Below are positions 16,864-26,305 of a stretch of DNA of 64,000 nt, in pieces. The stretch lies in the NCBI RefSeq assembly GCF_023168165.1, contig NZ_BQYJ01000009.1:1-64000 (forward strand), given 5' to 3'. This DNA comes from Niallia sp. NCCP-28. GTDB taxonomy: Bacteria; Bacillota; Bacilli; Bacillales; Cytobacillaceae. Each line of letters starts with the position of its first letter. The first letter of the stretch is position 1. A model generated the notes under the pieces. The model made no database searches and had not been told where the DNA came from. It saw only the letters and a list, made by a program, of their open reading frames with translations. The position numbers and the translations under genes are program-made.

Positions 16864-18456
16864 TTATTTGGATGACAAGAAAAGGCAATCTCTTATTTGA
16901 TCATCCTCTTCTATACAGACTGCATTTCTGCCATTATTTTTAGCTCTGTACAATGCTCTATCTGCTTTTGCTATCAATTCATCCACCGTATAGAATGCAT
17001 CTTTACTTTTGAGCACAGTAATTCCTAAGCTTGCTGTAATCTTAATTGTATCCATTCCTATAGTTAATGCTTTTTCTTCTATATCAGCCCGAAGCCTGTT
17101 AGCAAAAATCTCCACATTTTCTGCGGAGAAACCCGGCATACAAATCATAAATTCTTCTCCGCCATAACGGCCAACTATCCCCTTATCCCCCAGAGCTTCC
17201 TTCGCTATTGATACGACATGTTTAATTGCTTCATCTCCATAAGCATGGCCATAATTATCATTAATATTTTTAAAATGGTCGATATCAAATAAAATGAAAG
17301 AAACCACTTCTCCTAATTCTATAGAAGCAATAGTCAACTTTTCGGCTTTTTTATAAAAATAACTTCGATTATATATTCCTGTTAAACTATCTTTATAAGC
17401 TAATTCTTTTAATTGAAGTTGCAGTCTAGCTCTCTCTGTAATATCCATAAAAACAATAATATTTCCTACTCTTTCTCCACTATGCTTTAATACAGGAGAA
17501 ATTTTTACTTGAAAATGCTTTAACTCGTTATGCAAATGAATAGCTGTTTCTGCTGTAATAGGATCGCTGCTCTTATTTATTAGTAAAGAGCCAAGTTTTT
17601 TATCTAAACCTTTTAGTTCATTTAAATTGATTCCGTCTTTTAATGATGTGTATAATTCACCTGCTATTGAGTTGAAATCAACGACTTTGTTTAACAAATC
17701 AACCACAATAACCCCGTCACTCATACTTTCAAAAATATTCTCCTTCGCTATCGGAGCCACCTTTAGCCAATGAGTAGATAGAATCGCCCATAAATAGAGC
17801 ATGGAAGTAAATAGCATCACAATGGGAACAGGGTCGATGCCTCTTGGTGTCAGTCCCATTAAATACAAAAATGATGCTGTGATTGGAGAAAGAATTCCTA
17901 TTATTAATGTAATCACTTGTTTCCAATGCTTTGATTTCGTTTGTGTCCAATACCAAATAAGCAAAACTGCTCCAATAAATAATGTTCCAAAAGTATAGCT
18001 TCCATGGACAACATACCATTGCCCTACCGTCATATCCAATAAAGGAGCACCCATAACATATTTTATCCCAACTGTTTTATAAAACAAATGATGAAGATGA
18101 TTTGTAGAAATAAGCAAAAAAGAAATGGCAGGGATGAAGTAAAACAAAATCAATGTTTTCTTATTCACTAATTTATCTAGATTTATATATTGCAGCACAA
18201 GAATAAGCGTTGCAGGTGCAGAAAAGGGCATGCCTAAGTATTGAAAAACAACCCAAAACATAATCCCATCAATCGTTGTGCTTGTTAATTCGATAGCATG
18301 TCCAAATGAATAAATAGCAGAAAATACAGATAGCCAGACAAATGTTTTTGTTCCTTCAAAGACCTGTCTATTATGAAAAGCAATAATTGCTAAAATTACT
18401 TGAAGTACACCCGCAGTGCACATTAAAGCAATATAAGATTGTAAAAACTGATCCAT
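16864..18456 (-). CDS. membrane-bound diguanylate cyclase (7TM-PAS-GGDEF)
   Basis: 530 residues. Seven or eight membrane helices fill about residues 1-225 (a histidine-kinase-type 7TM sensor region). A PAS domain (about 230-345: GVIVVDLLNKVVDFNSIA ... VGNIIVFMDITERARLQ) and a C-terminal GGDEF domain (about 360-515) follow. The active-site loop reads GRYGGEEF, an allowed GGEEF variant, so cyclic di-GMP synthesis is likely. The usual RxxD inhibitory site before the loop is absent, so product inhibition may be lacking. No EAL domain is present. The signal sensed is unknown. Confidence 0.88.
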   Translation of the reverse strand: MDQFLQSYIALMCTAGVLQVILAIIAFHNRQVFEGTKTFVWLSVFSAIYSFGHAIELTSTTIDGIMFWVVFQYLGMPFSAPATLILVLQYINLDKLVNKKTLILFYFIPAISFLLISTNHLHHLFYKTVGIKYVMGAPLLDMTVGQWYVVHGSYTFGTLFIGAVLLIWYWTQTKSKHWKQVITLIIGILSPITASFLYLMGLTPRGIDPVPIVMLFTSMLYLWAILSTHWLKVAPIAKENIFESMSDGVIVVDLLNKVVDFNSIAGELYTSLKDGINLNELKGLDKKLGSLLINKSSDPITAETAIHLHNELKHFQVKISPVLKHSGERVGNIIVFMDITERARLQLQLKELAYKDSLTGIYNRSYFYKKAEKLTIASIELGEVVSFILFDIDHFKNINDNYGHAYGDEAIKHVVSIAKEALGDKGIVGRYGGEEFMICMPGFSAENVEIFANRLRADIEEKALTIGMDTIKITASLGITVLKSKDAFYTVDELIAKADRALYRAKNNGRNAVCIEEDDQIRDCLFLSSK

Positions 18457-18660
18457 ATGTCAATGCCCCATTCATCATATGCGAATATACAAATAATTCT
18501 TCTTTTTATTATAATACGGCCAAACAAGCCTTACTAGATTTTTAAAATAGTTATATTTTCCTATTCCATTCGCTACTTGCTGGCTGTTTAATAGTTTTTC
18601 TATTGGGAAAAGTAATAAAGTGTTACCTATTTATCATTATCTAAAACTGGGAGGAAAAAC

Positions 18661-19389
18661 ATGAAACAGTTATTCATCCATCTAATTTTCTTTCTTACTA
18701 TGGTTCTAATTAACGCACTAGCAAATATCCTTCCCTTAAACGGCCAGACAACGGCCGACATATCTAATAAACTAAATGTTCTTATCACACCAGCTTCTTA
18801 TGCATTTATGATTTGGGGATTCATATATATATTAGTAGGAGTATGGATTTTAAGAGGGTTCACTAAAAGCAAACGAAATTCTCCTGAATACACAGAAACC
18901 AGTTTCTTATTTGTAGTAAGCTGTATATTAAATAGTTGCTGGATTATTGTCTGGCATTATGAGCTCTTTTTCTTTTCTGTATTAGTTATTCTTTTTTTAT
19001 GGATTACTTTATTTCTTTTATATAAAAAAAGCAAAAAGGTTACGGCCCACTTTTTAGCATATGCTCATATTTCTATTTATTTAGGATGGATAACTGTTGC
19101 AGCTATTGTTAATATCAGTTATTACTTAAAATATATTTCTTGGGAGCAATTTTCTCTTTCTGATAATTTATGGACCATTCTTTTATTATTGCTTGCCACC
19201 ATAATAGGCATTGGATTTCGAATCATTCAGCATGATTGGATTTTCCCCCTCGTCATCGTCTGGTCATTTATTGCTATAGGCATTAAAAATGGAGAGAATC
19301 ACGTTCCTATTGCTTTTACAACCTATGTATTGGCTTTTATATTAATTAGTGCCACCTTAGGTCTAAAAAGACGAACAACCCAAACTTAA
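18661..19389 (+). CDS. TspO/MBR-like tryptophan-rich membrane protein
   Basis: 242 residues with about seven hydrophobic segments, several Trp residues in helices, and the N-terminal signature NALANILPLNGQTTADISNKLNVLITPASYAFMIWGFIYI. Proteins of this type in Bacillus are annotated as tryptophan-rich sensory proteins distantly related to TspO; ligand and role are not established. The ATG follows GGAGGAAA. The gene is monocistronic and convergent with hemY, whose product acts on porphyrin; a TspO-porphyrin connection is tempting but unproven. Confidence 0.7.
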   Translation: MKQLFIHLIFFLTMVLINALANILPLNGQTTADISNKLNVLITPASYAFMIWGFIYILVGVWILRGFTKSKRNSPEYTETSFLFVVSCILNSCWIIVWHYELFFFSVLVILFLWITLFLLYKKSKKVTAHFLAYAHISIYLGWITVAAIVNISYYLKYISWEQFSLSDNLWTILLLLLATIIGIGFRIIQHDWIFPLVIVWSFIAIGIKNGENHVPIAFTTYVLAFILISATLGLKRRTTQT

Positions 19390-19397
19390 CATTCGCT

Positions 19398-19437
19398 AAA
19401 AATGGTTAAGCATATATTTTTATCTCCGACCATTTTT
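19398..19437 (+). terminator. terminator after the TspO-like gene
   Basis: AAAAATGGT and ACCATTTTT flank a loop of about 22 bases, with a short T-run after the right arm. Moderate stem. Confidence 0.5.
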
Positions 19438-19498
19438 CATTCGGAATGGAAGTCGAAAATTCTGAAATTGAAATCAACAGGCAAGTTTAATTGCATCT

Positions 19499-19550
19499 AA
19501 AACAAAAGAATGTAGAAAACTTCCCATTTCTAGGAGTTTTTCTACATTCT
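19499..19550 (-). terminator. terminator after hemY/cgoX
   Basis: Minus strand AGAATGTAGAAAA...TTTTCTACATTCT with tail TTTGTTTT; stem of about 13 pairs plus an imperfect inner part, 30 bases after the stop codon. Confidence 0.8.
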
Positions 19551-19579
19551 AAATGGTTAGACGCCTAACTATTTTCATC

Positions 19580-20968
19580 CTACTGTATATTTTGCAGCAG
19601 TCTTTTTGCTGTTTCTTCTCCATTTGCAATGCACGCAGCTATCCCCACACCATAATAGGAGCAGCCTGCCAAGATTATATTAGGATACAGAGAATTTAGT
19701 TTAACTGTAAGACTATCCACTGCTTCCTTATGATGCAAAGAATAAACCGGCATTAAATTATTCCATTTCGTAACCTCAAAACTTTTAGGCTTTTCATCAA
19801 TTCCTAAACTTTTTTTTATATCTTCTACCGCTACCTCGACTAATTCTTCTTCTGTAAGGCTATTCAAGCGATCAAATGCTGGATTGGATTTTTTGTAAAA
19901 CACTCTTAATAAGAGTTGATTCTTTTTCGATGTATGCTCCCACTTCCTGCTTGTCCATGTACAAGCATCACAAGTCAAATCACTATCCTTGGCAACAATA
20001 AATCCAGTTCCATCTTTCGGCAGAATTTCATCTTGAATATCATATGCTAAATACATAGTAATATTAGAGGAGTTCTCCAATTTATCAAAACTCTGATCAA
20101 GTTCTTGATTATTTAATAGTCGCTGCGAAACATCATGAGGAGTGGACAAAATGATAAAATCTGCTTCTAGCATTTCATCATTTCCAAATGCTAATGTATA
20201 TGTTCCATTTGCTTTATCAATTTTATTTACTTTAGTCCCTTTTAGTATCGTTACTTCTTCTAATACTTCTTCTAATCGATCTATAATCGTGGACAATCCA
20301 TTTTTAAAGGATATAAATTTTTTATTGGCTGCAGATTGGAACACGCTTTTATTTTTAGCTAAACCTTGTATAACACTTCCGTATTCTTCTTTATAGTCCA
20401 GCAGATAGGGCAAGGTAGAAGCCATGCTCAATGAATCCAGACTTCCCGAGTAAACACCAGCAAGCACGGGAGCTATCTGTTTTTCTACTAGTTCTTTTCC
20501 AAAAAAATATTCCAAAAACTCTCCAATAGATGTTTCTTTTGTAAAGTTTTTATTCTTTTTAAAAATATCTTTTAACGCTTCTATTTTTCCTTTTAATGAA
20601 ACAAGCTCGCTAGAAAACAATGATTCAACGCTCATTGGTATTCCAAAAATTGAATCTTTTGGGATTTGCAGCAGGTTTTCTTTTGTATGAATATAGGATA
20701 TTCCTGTTGCATTATAGCAAAGCTCATCTTCAAGATTTAGTTCTTTTACAAAGGGCAATACATTTTTATTTCTTGCAACAATAGAGTCTGCACCTGTTTC
20801 CATGATAAAATTCCCTTTAGCAACAGAATGGATTTTGCCGCCGAGATTCTCATTTCCCTCTATTAGTACAAGTTCTAGGTCCAATTGATTTTCTATTTTT
20901 ATTTTTTGTAGATAATACATGGTAGATAACCCCGTTATCCCTCCACCTACAACGATGATTCTTTTCAA
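19580..20968 (-). CDS. hemY: coproporphyrinogen III / protoporphyrinogen oxidase
   Basis: About 462 residues. FAD-dependent oxidase of heme synthesis; in Gram-positives this enzyme (HemY, also CgoX) oxidises coproporphyrinogen III. The N terminus carries the dinucleotide-binding motif VGGGITGLST, then EGNENLGGKIHSV. The C terminus has ILAGCSYYGVGIAACIANGEETA, typical of the family. GAGGTG lies just before an in-frame TTG at 20968, which is preferred to the GTG three codons upstream. hemE and hemH, which often precede it, are not adjacent. Confidence 0.9.
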   Translation of the reverse strand: MKRIIVVGGGITGLSTMYYLQKIKIENQLDLELVLIEGNENLGGKIHSVAKGNFIMETGADSIVARNKNVLPFVKELNLEDELCYNATGISYIHTKENLLQIPKDSIFGIPMSVESLFSSELVSLKGKIEALKDIFKKNKNFTKETSIGEFLEYFFGKELVEKQIAPVLAGVYSGSLDSLSMASTLPYLLDYKEEYGSVIQGLAKNKSVFQSAANKKFISFKNGLSTIIDRLEEVLEEVTILKGTKVNKIDKANGTYTLAFGNDEMLEADFIILSTPHDVSQRLLNNQELDQSFDKLENSSNITMYLAYDIQDEILPKDGTGFIVAKDSDLTCDACTWTSRKWEHTSKKNQLLLRVFYKKSNPAFDRLNSLTEEELVEVAVEDIKKSLGIDEKPKSFEVTKWNNLMPVYSLHHKEAVDSLTVKLNSLYPNIILAGCSYYGVGIAACIANGEETAKRLLQNIQ

Positions 20969-21144
20969 TGAATCCACCTCAGATTTAATTATTATATGGC
21001 CATTATCTCATTTTCTTCCTGGTTTTACTGTCTATAATTATGTCTATTTGTTCACAGATGCACAATAAAAGTCATTACTATATAACTGAAGCTATTATAG
21101 CGTATTGTTGTCTGCATACAAAATAACCGATACTTGGAGAAAAC

Positions 21145-21175
21145 AATAAAAAAAAGCAATCATCTAAAGATTGCT
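21145..21175 (-). terminator. terminator at the end of the tua operon
   Basis: Minus strand AGCAATC, seven-base loop, GATTGCT, then TTTTTTTT. It abuts the tuaH stop codon at 21176. Confidence 0.85.
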
Positions 21176-22348
21176 CTATTTCGCTATTTGCTCTACCATA
21201 ACCGAAAAGATGCTATTCCAGTCTTGTTTTTGAGCGAGGTCTATTCTTCTTTTTATTAATAAAGGGTTGTTTAGCTGATTAACCATCTTCTCACATTCTT
21301 GAATAAATGCTTTGCTGTCCTTTCCTTCCATATAACTATATATGCCAATCTCTTTATACTGAATAGTTGATGGTAAATTAACTCCTATCACACCTTTTCC
21401 CGCTGCAAGGAATTCAAATAGTTTAAGGGGAAAAATGGCTTTATTATAATAAGATGGCTTATATGGCATAATTCCTATATCAATTGTATTCATATACATT
21501 GGAACAAGATGGGGAGGAACACTTCCAATCCATAATACATTCTTTTCTTTAATCAATTGTTGAAAATCATTGCATTGACTTGTACTGTCTGGGCCAATAA
21601 ATAAAAAGAACCATTCTTTTTTTTGTTTGGCAACCTGATGGATTAATTCAAAGTCAAGTTTCGATTTTATCCCTCCAATATAGCCAAACACTGGTCCTTT
21701 TACATGCAAGGGAAGCAACCCACTCGCTTTTTCTTGCGTTTGGAACAAATCAAATTCCACACCATTTTCGTAGGTATAAATTTTCTGTTTTTTCTCTGGC
21801 ACACGCTCTACTATTTTTTCATATAAATACAAGGAAGAACATACGATATCATCAGCTTTTTGTATAATCTTCTCTTCACTGGAATAGATAAGTTTTTGTC
21901 TAGCAGTTGAAATGATGGAAGAAGCTCCATTTATTGGGGCAGACCATAAATCGCTGCAATCATAGATAATTTTATTCCATGGAAACAACTCCGCTAAATC
22001 AGAATAAGCTGGATATGTATACCAAAGATGGAACTGATACTTTTCCTTTTTGCTAAATAAATAAGCTAGCAGTGTTTTCATTTTTTTTTTATAAAAAATA
22101 GGCAAAAATCGACTAAATCGGAATATCTTATTTTCTCCAACATCCGCTATCGGCCACTGTAGAATATCATTAGGCAGTTTTTCCATGTCTCCAGTTTCTG
22201 AGCTAGATGTAGGACATAACCAAATCACTTCTTCGGTGTTTTGCTGATGCTGCAAAAATTCTGCTAAACGATGTCTTCGATAACGAAGCATGTCTTCTCC
22301 CCATTCATTTGTTGCCACAATTACGTAAATACTTTTCAATCTATTCAC
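21176..22348 (-). CDS. tuaH: teichuronic acid biosynthesis glycosyltransferase TuaH
   Basis: 390 residues, GT-B type glycosyltransferase. The N terminus (YVIVATNEWGEDMLRYRRHRLAEFL) closely resembles B. subtilis TuaH as I remember it. The C-terminal donor domain has GYIGGIKSKLDFEL, IGSVPPHLVPMYMNTIDIGIMPY and PLKLFEFLAAGKGVI. It is the last gene of the operon, 16 bases after tuaG, and followed by a terminator. It should add a sugar to the teichuronic acid repeat at the inner face of the membrane; donor unknown. Confidence 0.88.
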   Translation of the reverse strand: MNRLKSIYVIVATNEWGEDMLRYRRHRLAEFLQHQQNTEEVIWLCPTSSSETGDMEKLPNDILQWPIADVGENKIFRFSRFLPIFYKKKMKTLLAYLFSKKEKYQFHLWYTYPAYSDLAELFPWNKIIYDCSDLWSAPINGASSIISTARQKLIYSSEEKIIQKADDIVCSSLYLYEKIVERVPEKKQKIYTYENGVEFDLFQTQEKASGLLPLHVKGPVFGYIGGIKSKLDFELIHQVAKQKKEWFFLFIGPDSTSQCNDFQQLIKEKNVLWIGSVPPHLVPMYMNTIDIGIMPYKPSYYNKAIFPLKLFEFLAAGKGVIGVNLPSTIQYKEIGIYSYMEGKDSKAFIQECEKMVNQLNNPLLIKRRIDLAQKQDWNSIFSVMVEQIAK

Positions 22349-22364
22349 CTAATTTCGTTTCGCT

Positions 22365-23123
22365 TTATAATCTTTTCCTAACTGCATAAAAGGCATAGTG
22401 AGAAAAACACCATGTCGCCTTAAGCAAATTCAGTCTTTCTATTTCTCTATAAACAAACCATGTTTTTTGAGCTGCTTTCCATTTATTAGCGGAAATCGAG
22501 TCATTTCCTACTCTGTATTCCGCAAGTACTTCATTTATTCCGAAAGCTTTGTAGCCTTTTTTTAAAATGCTAAGCCATGTAGCCAGGTCTTGTCTCGTAC
22601 GAATAGCAGGCATCTGTATATCGCCTGTTTGTTCTCTATTAATCATCACAGTTAAACAGCCTACAATCGTATTTTTTAGCAAATCCTGATAAGTTACTTC
22701 TATCGGCGCACTTACCTTTTTTCTTAAAGGAATTCCTTCTTTTGAAATATACTCATAGGCTGTAAAAGTAAAAGCGACGTCATATTGCTTCATAAAAGCA
22801 ATCTGCACTGCAAGTTTATTTCTTTTCCAGCAATCGTCACTGTCCAAAAAGGCAATAAACTGCCCCCTTGCCTGCTGCAGTGCTTTATTTCTCGCAACAG
22901 CTGCTCCTTTGTTTTCTTTTTCATAAAACACTCGGATTCTAGCATCTCTTTTTTCCATATCCCTTAATAGCTGTGGTGTTTCATCTGTTGAACAATCGTC
23001 TACAATAATCAATTCCCAGTTAGGGTATGTTTGATCTAAAACAGATAAAATGCTTTCCCTAATATACTTTCTAGCATTATAGGCTGGCATAATAATAGAT
23101 ATATGATCCTTCATATAGGCCAT
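22365..23123 (-). CDS. tuaG: teichuronic acid biosynthesis glycosyltransferase TuaG
   Basis: 252 residues, GT2 family. N-terminal ISIIMPAYNARKYIRESILSVL, nucleotide-binding VDDCSTDETPQLL and the metal-binding FLDSDDCWK are visible. A C-terminal basic-aromatic segment may contact the membrane. The start ATG follows GAGGTGAG. It lies seven bases after tuaF and 16 before tuaH, in the same order as the B. subtilis tua operon. Confidence 0.9.
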   Translation of the reverse strand: MAYMKDHISIIMPAYNARKYIRESILSVLDQTYPNWELIIVDDCSTDETPQLLRDMEKRDARIRVFYEKENKGAAVARNKALQQARGQFIAFLDSDDCWKRNKLAVQIAFMKQYDVAFTFTAYEYISKEGIPLRKKVSAPIEVTYQDLLKNTIVGCLTVMINREQTGDIQMPAIRTRQDLATWLSILKKGYKAFGINEVLAEYRVGNDSISANKWKAAQKTWFVYREIERLNLLKATWCFSHYAFYAVRKRL

Positions 23124-23130
23124 AAACCAC

Positions 23131-23808
23131 TCACCTCGTTATCTGGGGGTAATTTCTTATATATTCTGGAGCCACTATCATTAAGATACTAAACATCACG
23201 CCTAAAATTACCCCTACTATGGCCAGTTCTTTAGTTGTTAATGTTCTAGCATTTTCTATAAGTGAAACATCCTTTACTAATGTAGCAGGCTTAATTGCAA
23301 GCTGACTCGTTTCTAATTCATATAAAAAACGCTGTTTATCTATGGAGGTATCTGAACTTGTTTCCAATGCTTCTAACGCATCGATATTCTTTTGAATAAT
23401 CTTTCTTTTTAGGTTAAATTGAGTATTATCTACAGCTAAAAAGGCTGTAGTTATTTTTTTTAATGATTGTGCTGCTTCTGCTTTTGAAGGCCCTGTATAG
23501 ATAAAATAAATTGTATTATCGCTAGCATTTTTGATGGTTAAAGAATTGCTATTTTCCGCAAACCAATCTTTCTCCAAGTAATCATCATAAAAAGCTGCGC
23601 TTGTCAGCAGTTGTATTACTTGCTTCGGATCATTAAAAGAATTATTTTCATAGCTTCCTAGCTTTACTGCTGCTTCTGCAGAATAACTTTGTTCTTCCTT
23701 CCCAAAAGGCATCACCGGTCCAATTATTCCTAAAATTAGAATAATAGCTGCGCAAACCCACCATCTTCTTTTTATGCGGGCTGCTGCTCTTCTATAAAAT
23801 TCCTTCAT
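23131..23808 (-). CDS. tuaF: teichuronic acid biosynthesis protein TuaF (chain-length/Wzz-like)
   Basis: 225 residues with a membrane helix near each end (WWVCAAIILILGIIGPVMPF and ELAIVGVILGVMFSILMIVA) around an extracytoplasmic domain. This is the topology of polysaccharide co-polymerase proteins. The N-terminal RRAAARIKRRWW and its place between tuaE and tuaG match B. subtilis tuaF. It probably influences polymer length or export. No kinase domain is present. Confidence 0.8.
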   Translation of the reverse strand: MKEFYRRAAARIKRRWWVCAAIILILGIIGPVMPFGKEEQSYSAEAAVKLGSYENNSFNDPKQVIQLLTSAAFYDDYLEKDWFAENSNSLTIKNASDNTIYFIYTGPSKAEAAQSLKKITTAFLAVDNTQFNLKRKIIQKNIDALEALETSSDTSIDKQRFLYELETSQLAIKPATLVKDVSLIENARTLTTKELAIVGVILGVMFSILMIVAPEYIRNYPQITR

Positions 23809-23809
23809 T

Positions 23810-25258
23810 TCAGAAGCTCCTTATCCCTTTTTGTCTCATTTGTTTAAAGACAGCTACAGTAGAGGTAACAAATCCTAAGAAAACCCAATGGAAATACAGA
23901 TTAATAACAGAACTTGGACTAATACTCGAAACTAAAAATACGATCATTCCAACAAGGCAGCTTTCAATCAGCATTTTATATGTTGGATGATGAAATTCTG
24001 TATAAATTCTGTACAAAGATAGACTTAAGTAAAAAAACATTCCTATATAGCCTAATAAAATGAAAATGCCGAAATTGCCAGCTATTTCAGCTAACCAATT
24101 ATGCACTTGGAATACCCCGCCTGTTGGAAAAATGGCATATCTCTCCAGATAATAAGGAATATTACCTGCTCCAACACCTAATCCATATGTATCCGTAACA
24201 TAATAAAAAGTATTTTTTAATAAATTCATTCGAGCAAGATTAGACGGCAGCGCGTTATTTTGTTCATATATCGAAGACATAATAGTCCATTGATGGATTG
24301 TATAAGTTATTTTCGGCAGTGCAATAAAAACACCCGCGATGCCGCTAACAATTAAAAAGGTCAGGATTATGGTTTTTATTTTTTTATTTGCAAGGATAAA
24401 AATATAAAAAATTATCCCAACTATTATCGCTAAAATACTTGCTCTAGATTCTGTTAAATAAATTAGATACAAAGATATACAGGAAAGAAGCAATGCACTA
24501 TTTCTGCTCCATTTTTTGCTGCAATTTTTAGCCGCTGCAAGATAAAAAAATAAAGAAATAGATAAAAAAGCAGCAAAGTCGTTTTGATTAAAAAATACAG
24601 CTGTGGGATAAGATTGTTTATATGCCTCCCCTCCAAAAAGACCAGAACTAGGCAATTGAATATGTCCATAATAATTAATTAACCCTAGCATTAGTAAAAT
24701 AGAGGTCATCCCTAGCCAAATTCCATACATAATCAAAAGATGAGATATTCTTGTTAAAATCACATTAGCCAAATAAACAAAAAGTATACCAACTGCCAGC
24801 AACAGCATATATTTAATAGCCGCTGCAAAAGATTTCGCCCAAAGAATAGATATACATCCATAAACAAGCCAACTACAGAAAAACAGCCACACTCCCTTTA
24901 ATGGAAAATGATAAATATCCTTTATGATCCATTTTCTCTTCACTCCATAAAAAAAATAAAGAGCAGCTGTGGCGAGTAGCAGCAATCGATACAAAAACAA
25001 TTGAAAAAAATCAATGTTTATGCTGAATACCGATTGATTAAGAAAGGTCGCAGCTACTAATAAATACATCAAACCTTTTATCGATTCTGTTATTGAAAAT
25101 ATTGGATAAAAGGTCATTAAAATCAGCGCACCCCATATGATGGATAGTATAAAAACCCATTTAATATCCAATTGCAATAATAGAAATGAAAAAAATATTA
25201 TTGTATATAGGAAAACGGATGTACCTATCGCCTGACGTGCCAATCGATTGCTTTCCAT
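23810..25258 (-). CDS. tuaE: teichuronic acid polymerase-like membrane protein TuaE
   Basis: 482 residues with about eleven membrane helices and the O-antigen ligase/Wzy-type large extracellular loop (around residues 320-390: LARMNLLKNTFYYVTDTYGLGVGAGNIPYYL, FQVHNWLAEIAGNFG). Proteins of this fold polymerise or ligate lipid-linked repeats outside the membrane. Position between the epimerase gene and tuaF matches tuaE in B. subtilis, where it is the putative polymerase. It ends one base before tuaF begins. Confidence 0.85.
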   Translation of the reverse strand: MESNRLARQAIGTSVFLYTIIFFSFLLLQLDIKWVFILSIIWGALILMTFYPIFSITESIKGLMYLLVAATFLNQSVFSINIDFFQLFLYRLLLLATAALYFFYGVKRKWIIKDIYHFPLKGVWLFFCSWLVYGCISILWAKSFAAAIKYMLLLAVGILFVYLANVILTRISHLLIMYGIWLGMTSILLMLGLINYYGHIQLPSSGLFGGEAYKQSYPTAVFFNQNDFAAFLSISLFFYLAAAKNCSKKWSRNSALLLSCISLYLIYLTESRASILAIIVGIIFYIFILANKKIKTIILTFLIVSGIAGVFIALPKITYTIHQWTIMSSIYEQNNALPSNLARMNLLKNTFYYVTDTYGLGVGAGNIPYYLERYAIFPTGGVFQVHNWLAEIAGNFGIFILLGYIGMFFYLSLSLYRIYTEFHHPTYKMLIESCLVGMIVFLVSSISPSSVINLYFHWVFLGFVTSTVAVFKQMRQKGIRSF

Positions 25259-25277
25259 TCCTTTTATTTCCTTTCTA

Positions 25278-26219
25278 TCACTTTAATTGTTGCAAAAGAT
25301 TATTAGCAGCAAACAAAAGGGTCTCTTTTAACCCATTATCTAACTGTGTCTCTGGCATCCAATTTAACAGCTGTATTGCCTGTTGATTGCAAAGAATGCT
25401 GTGGCGAATATCACCAGCTCTTTCTTTTTCATACTTAATCTCTAGCCCCTCTATATCGGCCGCTTTTTTCATTTTTCTCCATAAATCATTAATGGTAATC
25501 TTTGTGTTAGAGGAAATGTTCACACAAAGATTTTCTGTTATCTCTAAGGCTTTAATATTTGCCCTCGCTACATCCTTTACATAAATAAAGTCTCTTGTTT
25601 GTTCACCATCTCCATAAATATGCAAAAGATTATTGGTTTGGATTTTTTCAGAAAAAATAGAAACAACTCCGCCTTCTCCCTTTGCATCCTGCCTTGGACC
25701 ATACACATTGCTGTATCGAAGGATCCCATAAGACAACTGATAAAACTTATTGGCCATTTTTAAATACTTCTCTACTGTTAATTTTGTCAATCCATATGGC
25801 GACTCTGGCAAGGTTGGGTGCACCACCGTCACAGGCAGCTCCAATGGATTGCCATAAACAGCCGCAGATGATGCAAATACTAGTTTTTGTACAGAAGCTT
25901 TGACTGCCGCTTTAATAATATGAAGGGAACCCTTTACATTGACATTTTCATCATGCAAAATATCATAAACAGATTCAGCTACACTTACTTGTGCTGCCTG
26001 ATGAATAATATACGCCGGCTTAAGTCCTGCAATAAAATCAATAATGGCAGGATCAGTAATATCATATTCATAAATCTCTATAGGAAGATGCGCTATATTG
26101 GAGTAATGGCCTGTTGAAAAGTTATCTATGACAATGACTTCATATCCTGCTTGAACTAATTCTTCTGCAATATGTGATCCAATAAATCCTGCTCCACCTG
26201 TCACAATCACTTTGCTCAT
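25278..26219 (-). CDS. NAD-dependent sugar-nucleotide epimerase (extended SDR) in the tuaD position
   Basis: About 313 residues. The NAD-binding motif VTGGAGFIGSHIAEEL, the DNFSTG motif, the catalytic SSAAVYG serine region and the YGLTK Tyr/Lys pair place it with UDP-glucose/GlcNAc/glucuronate 4-epimerases. GPRQDAKGEGGVVSIFSEKI is a substrate-binding loop of that group. AGGAGG precedes the ATG at 26219, so the upstream ATG (26228), which lies inside the ribosome site, is rejected. In B. subtilis this operon slot holds tuaD, UDP-glucose 6-dehydrogenase. The substitution implies either a polymer with a different sugar or a UDP-glucuronate supply encoded elsewhere. Confidence 0.85.
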   Translation of the reverse strand: MSKVIVTGGAGFIGSHIAEELVQAGYEVIVIDNFSTGHYSNIAHLPIEIYEYDITDPAIIDFIAGLKPAYIIHQAAQVSVAESVYDILHDENVNVKGSLHIIKAAVKASVQKLVFASSAAVYGNPLELPVTVVHPTLPESPYGLTKLTVEKYLKMANKFYQLSYGILRYSNVYGPRQDAKGEGGVVSIFSEKIQTNNLLHIYGDGEQTRDFIYVKDVARANIKALEITENLCVNISSNTKITINDLWRKMKKAADIEGLEIKYEKERAGDIRHSILCNQQAIQLLNWMPETQLDNGLKETLLFAANNLLQQLK

Positions 26220-26305
26220 TTTTTTCATCCTCCTAATATTCCTATCTTTTTCTTAACATTTTTCAGCATTTGCAAAGGTCCCATTTCCTTATTAAAAATC
26301 CAATA

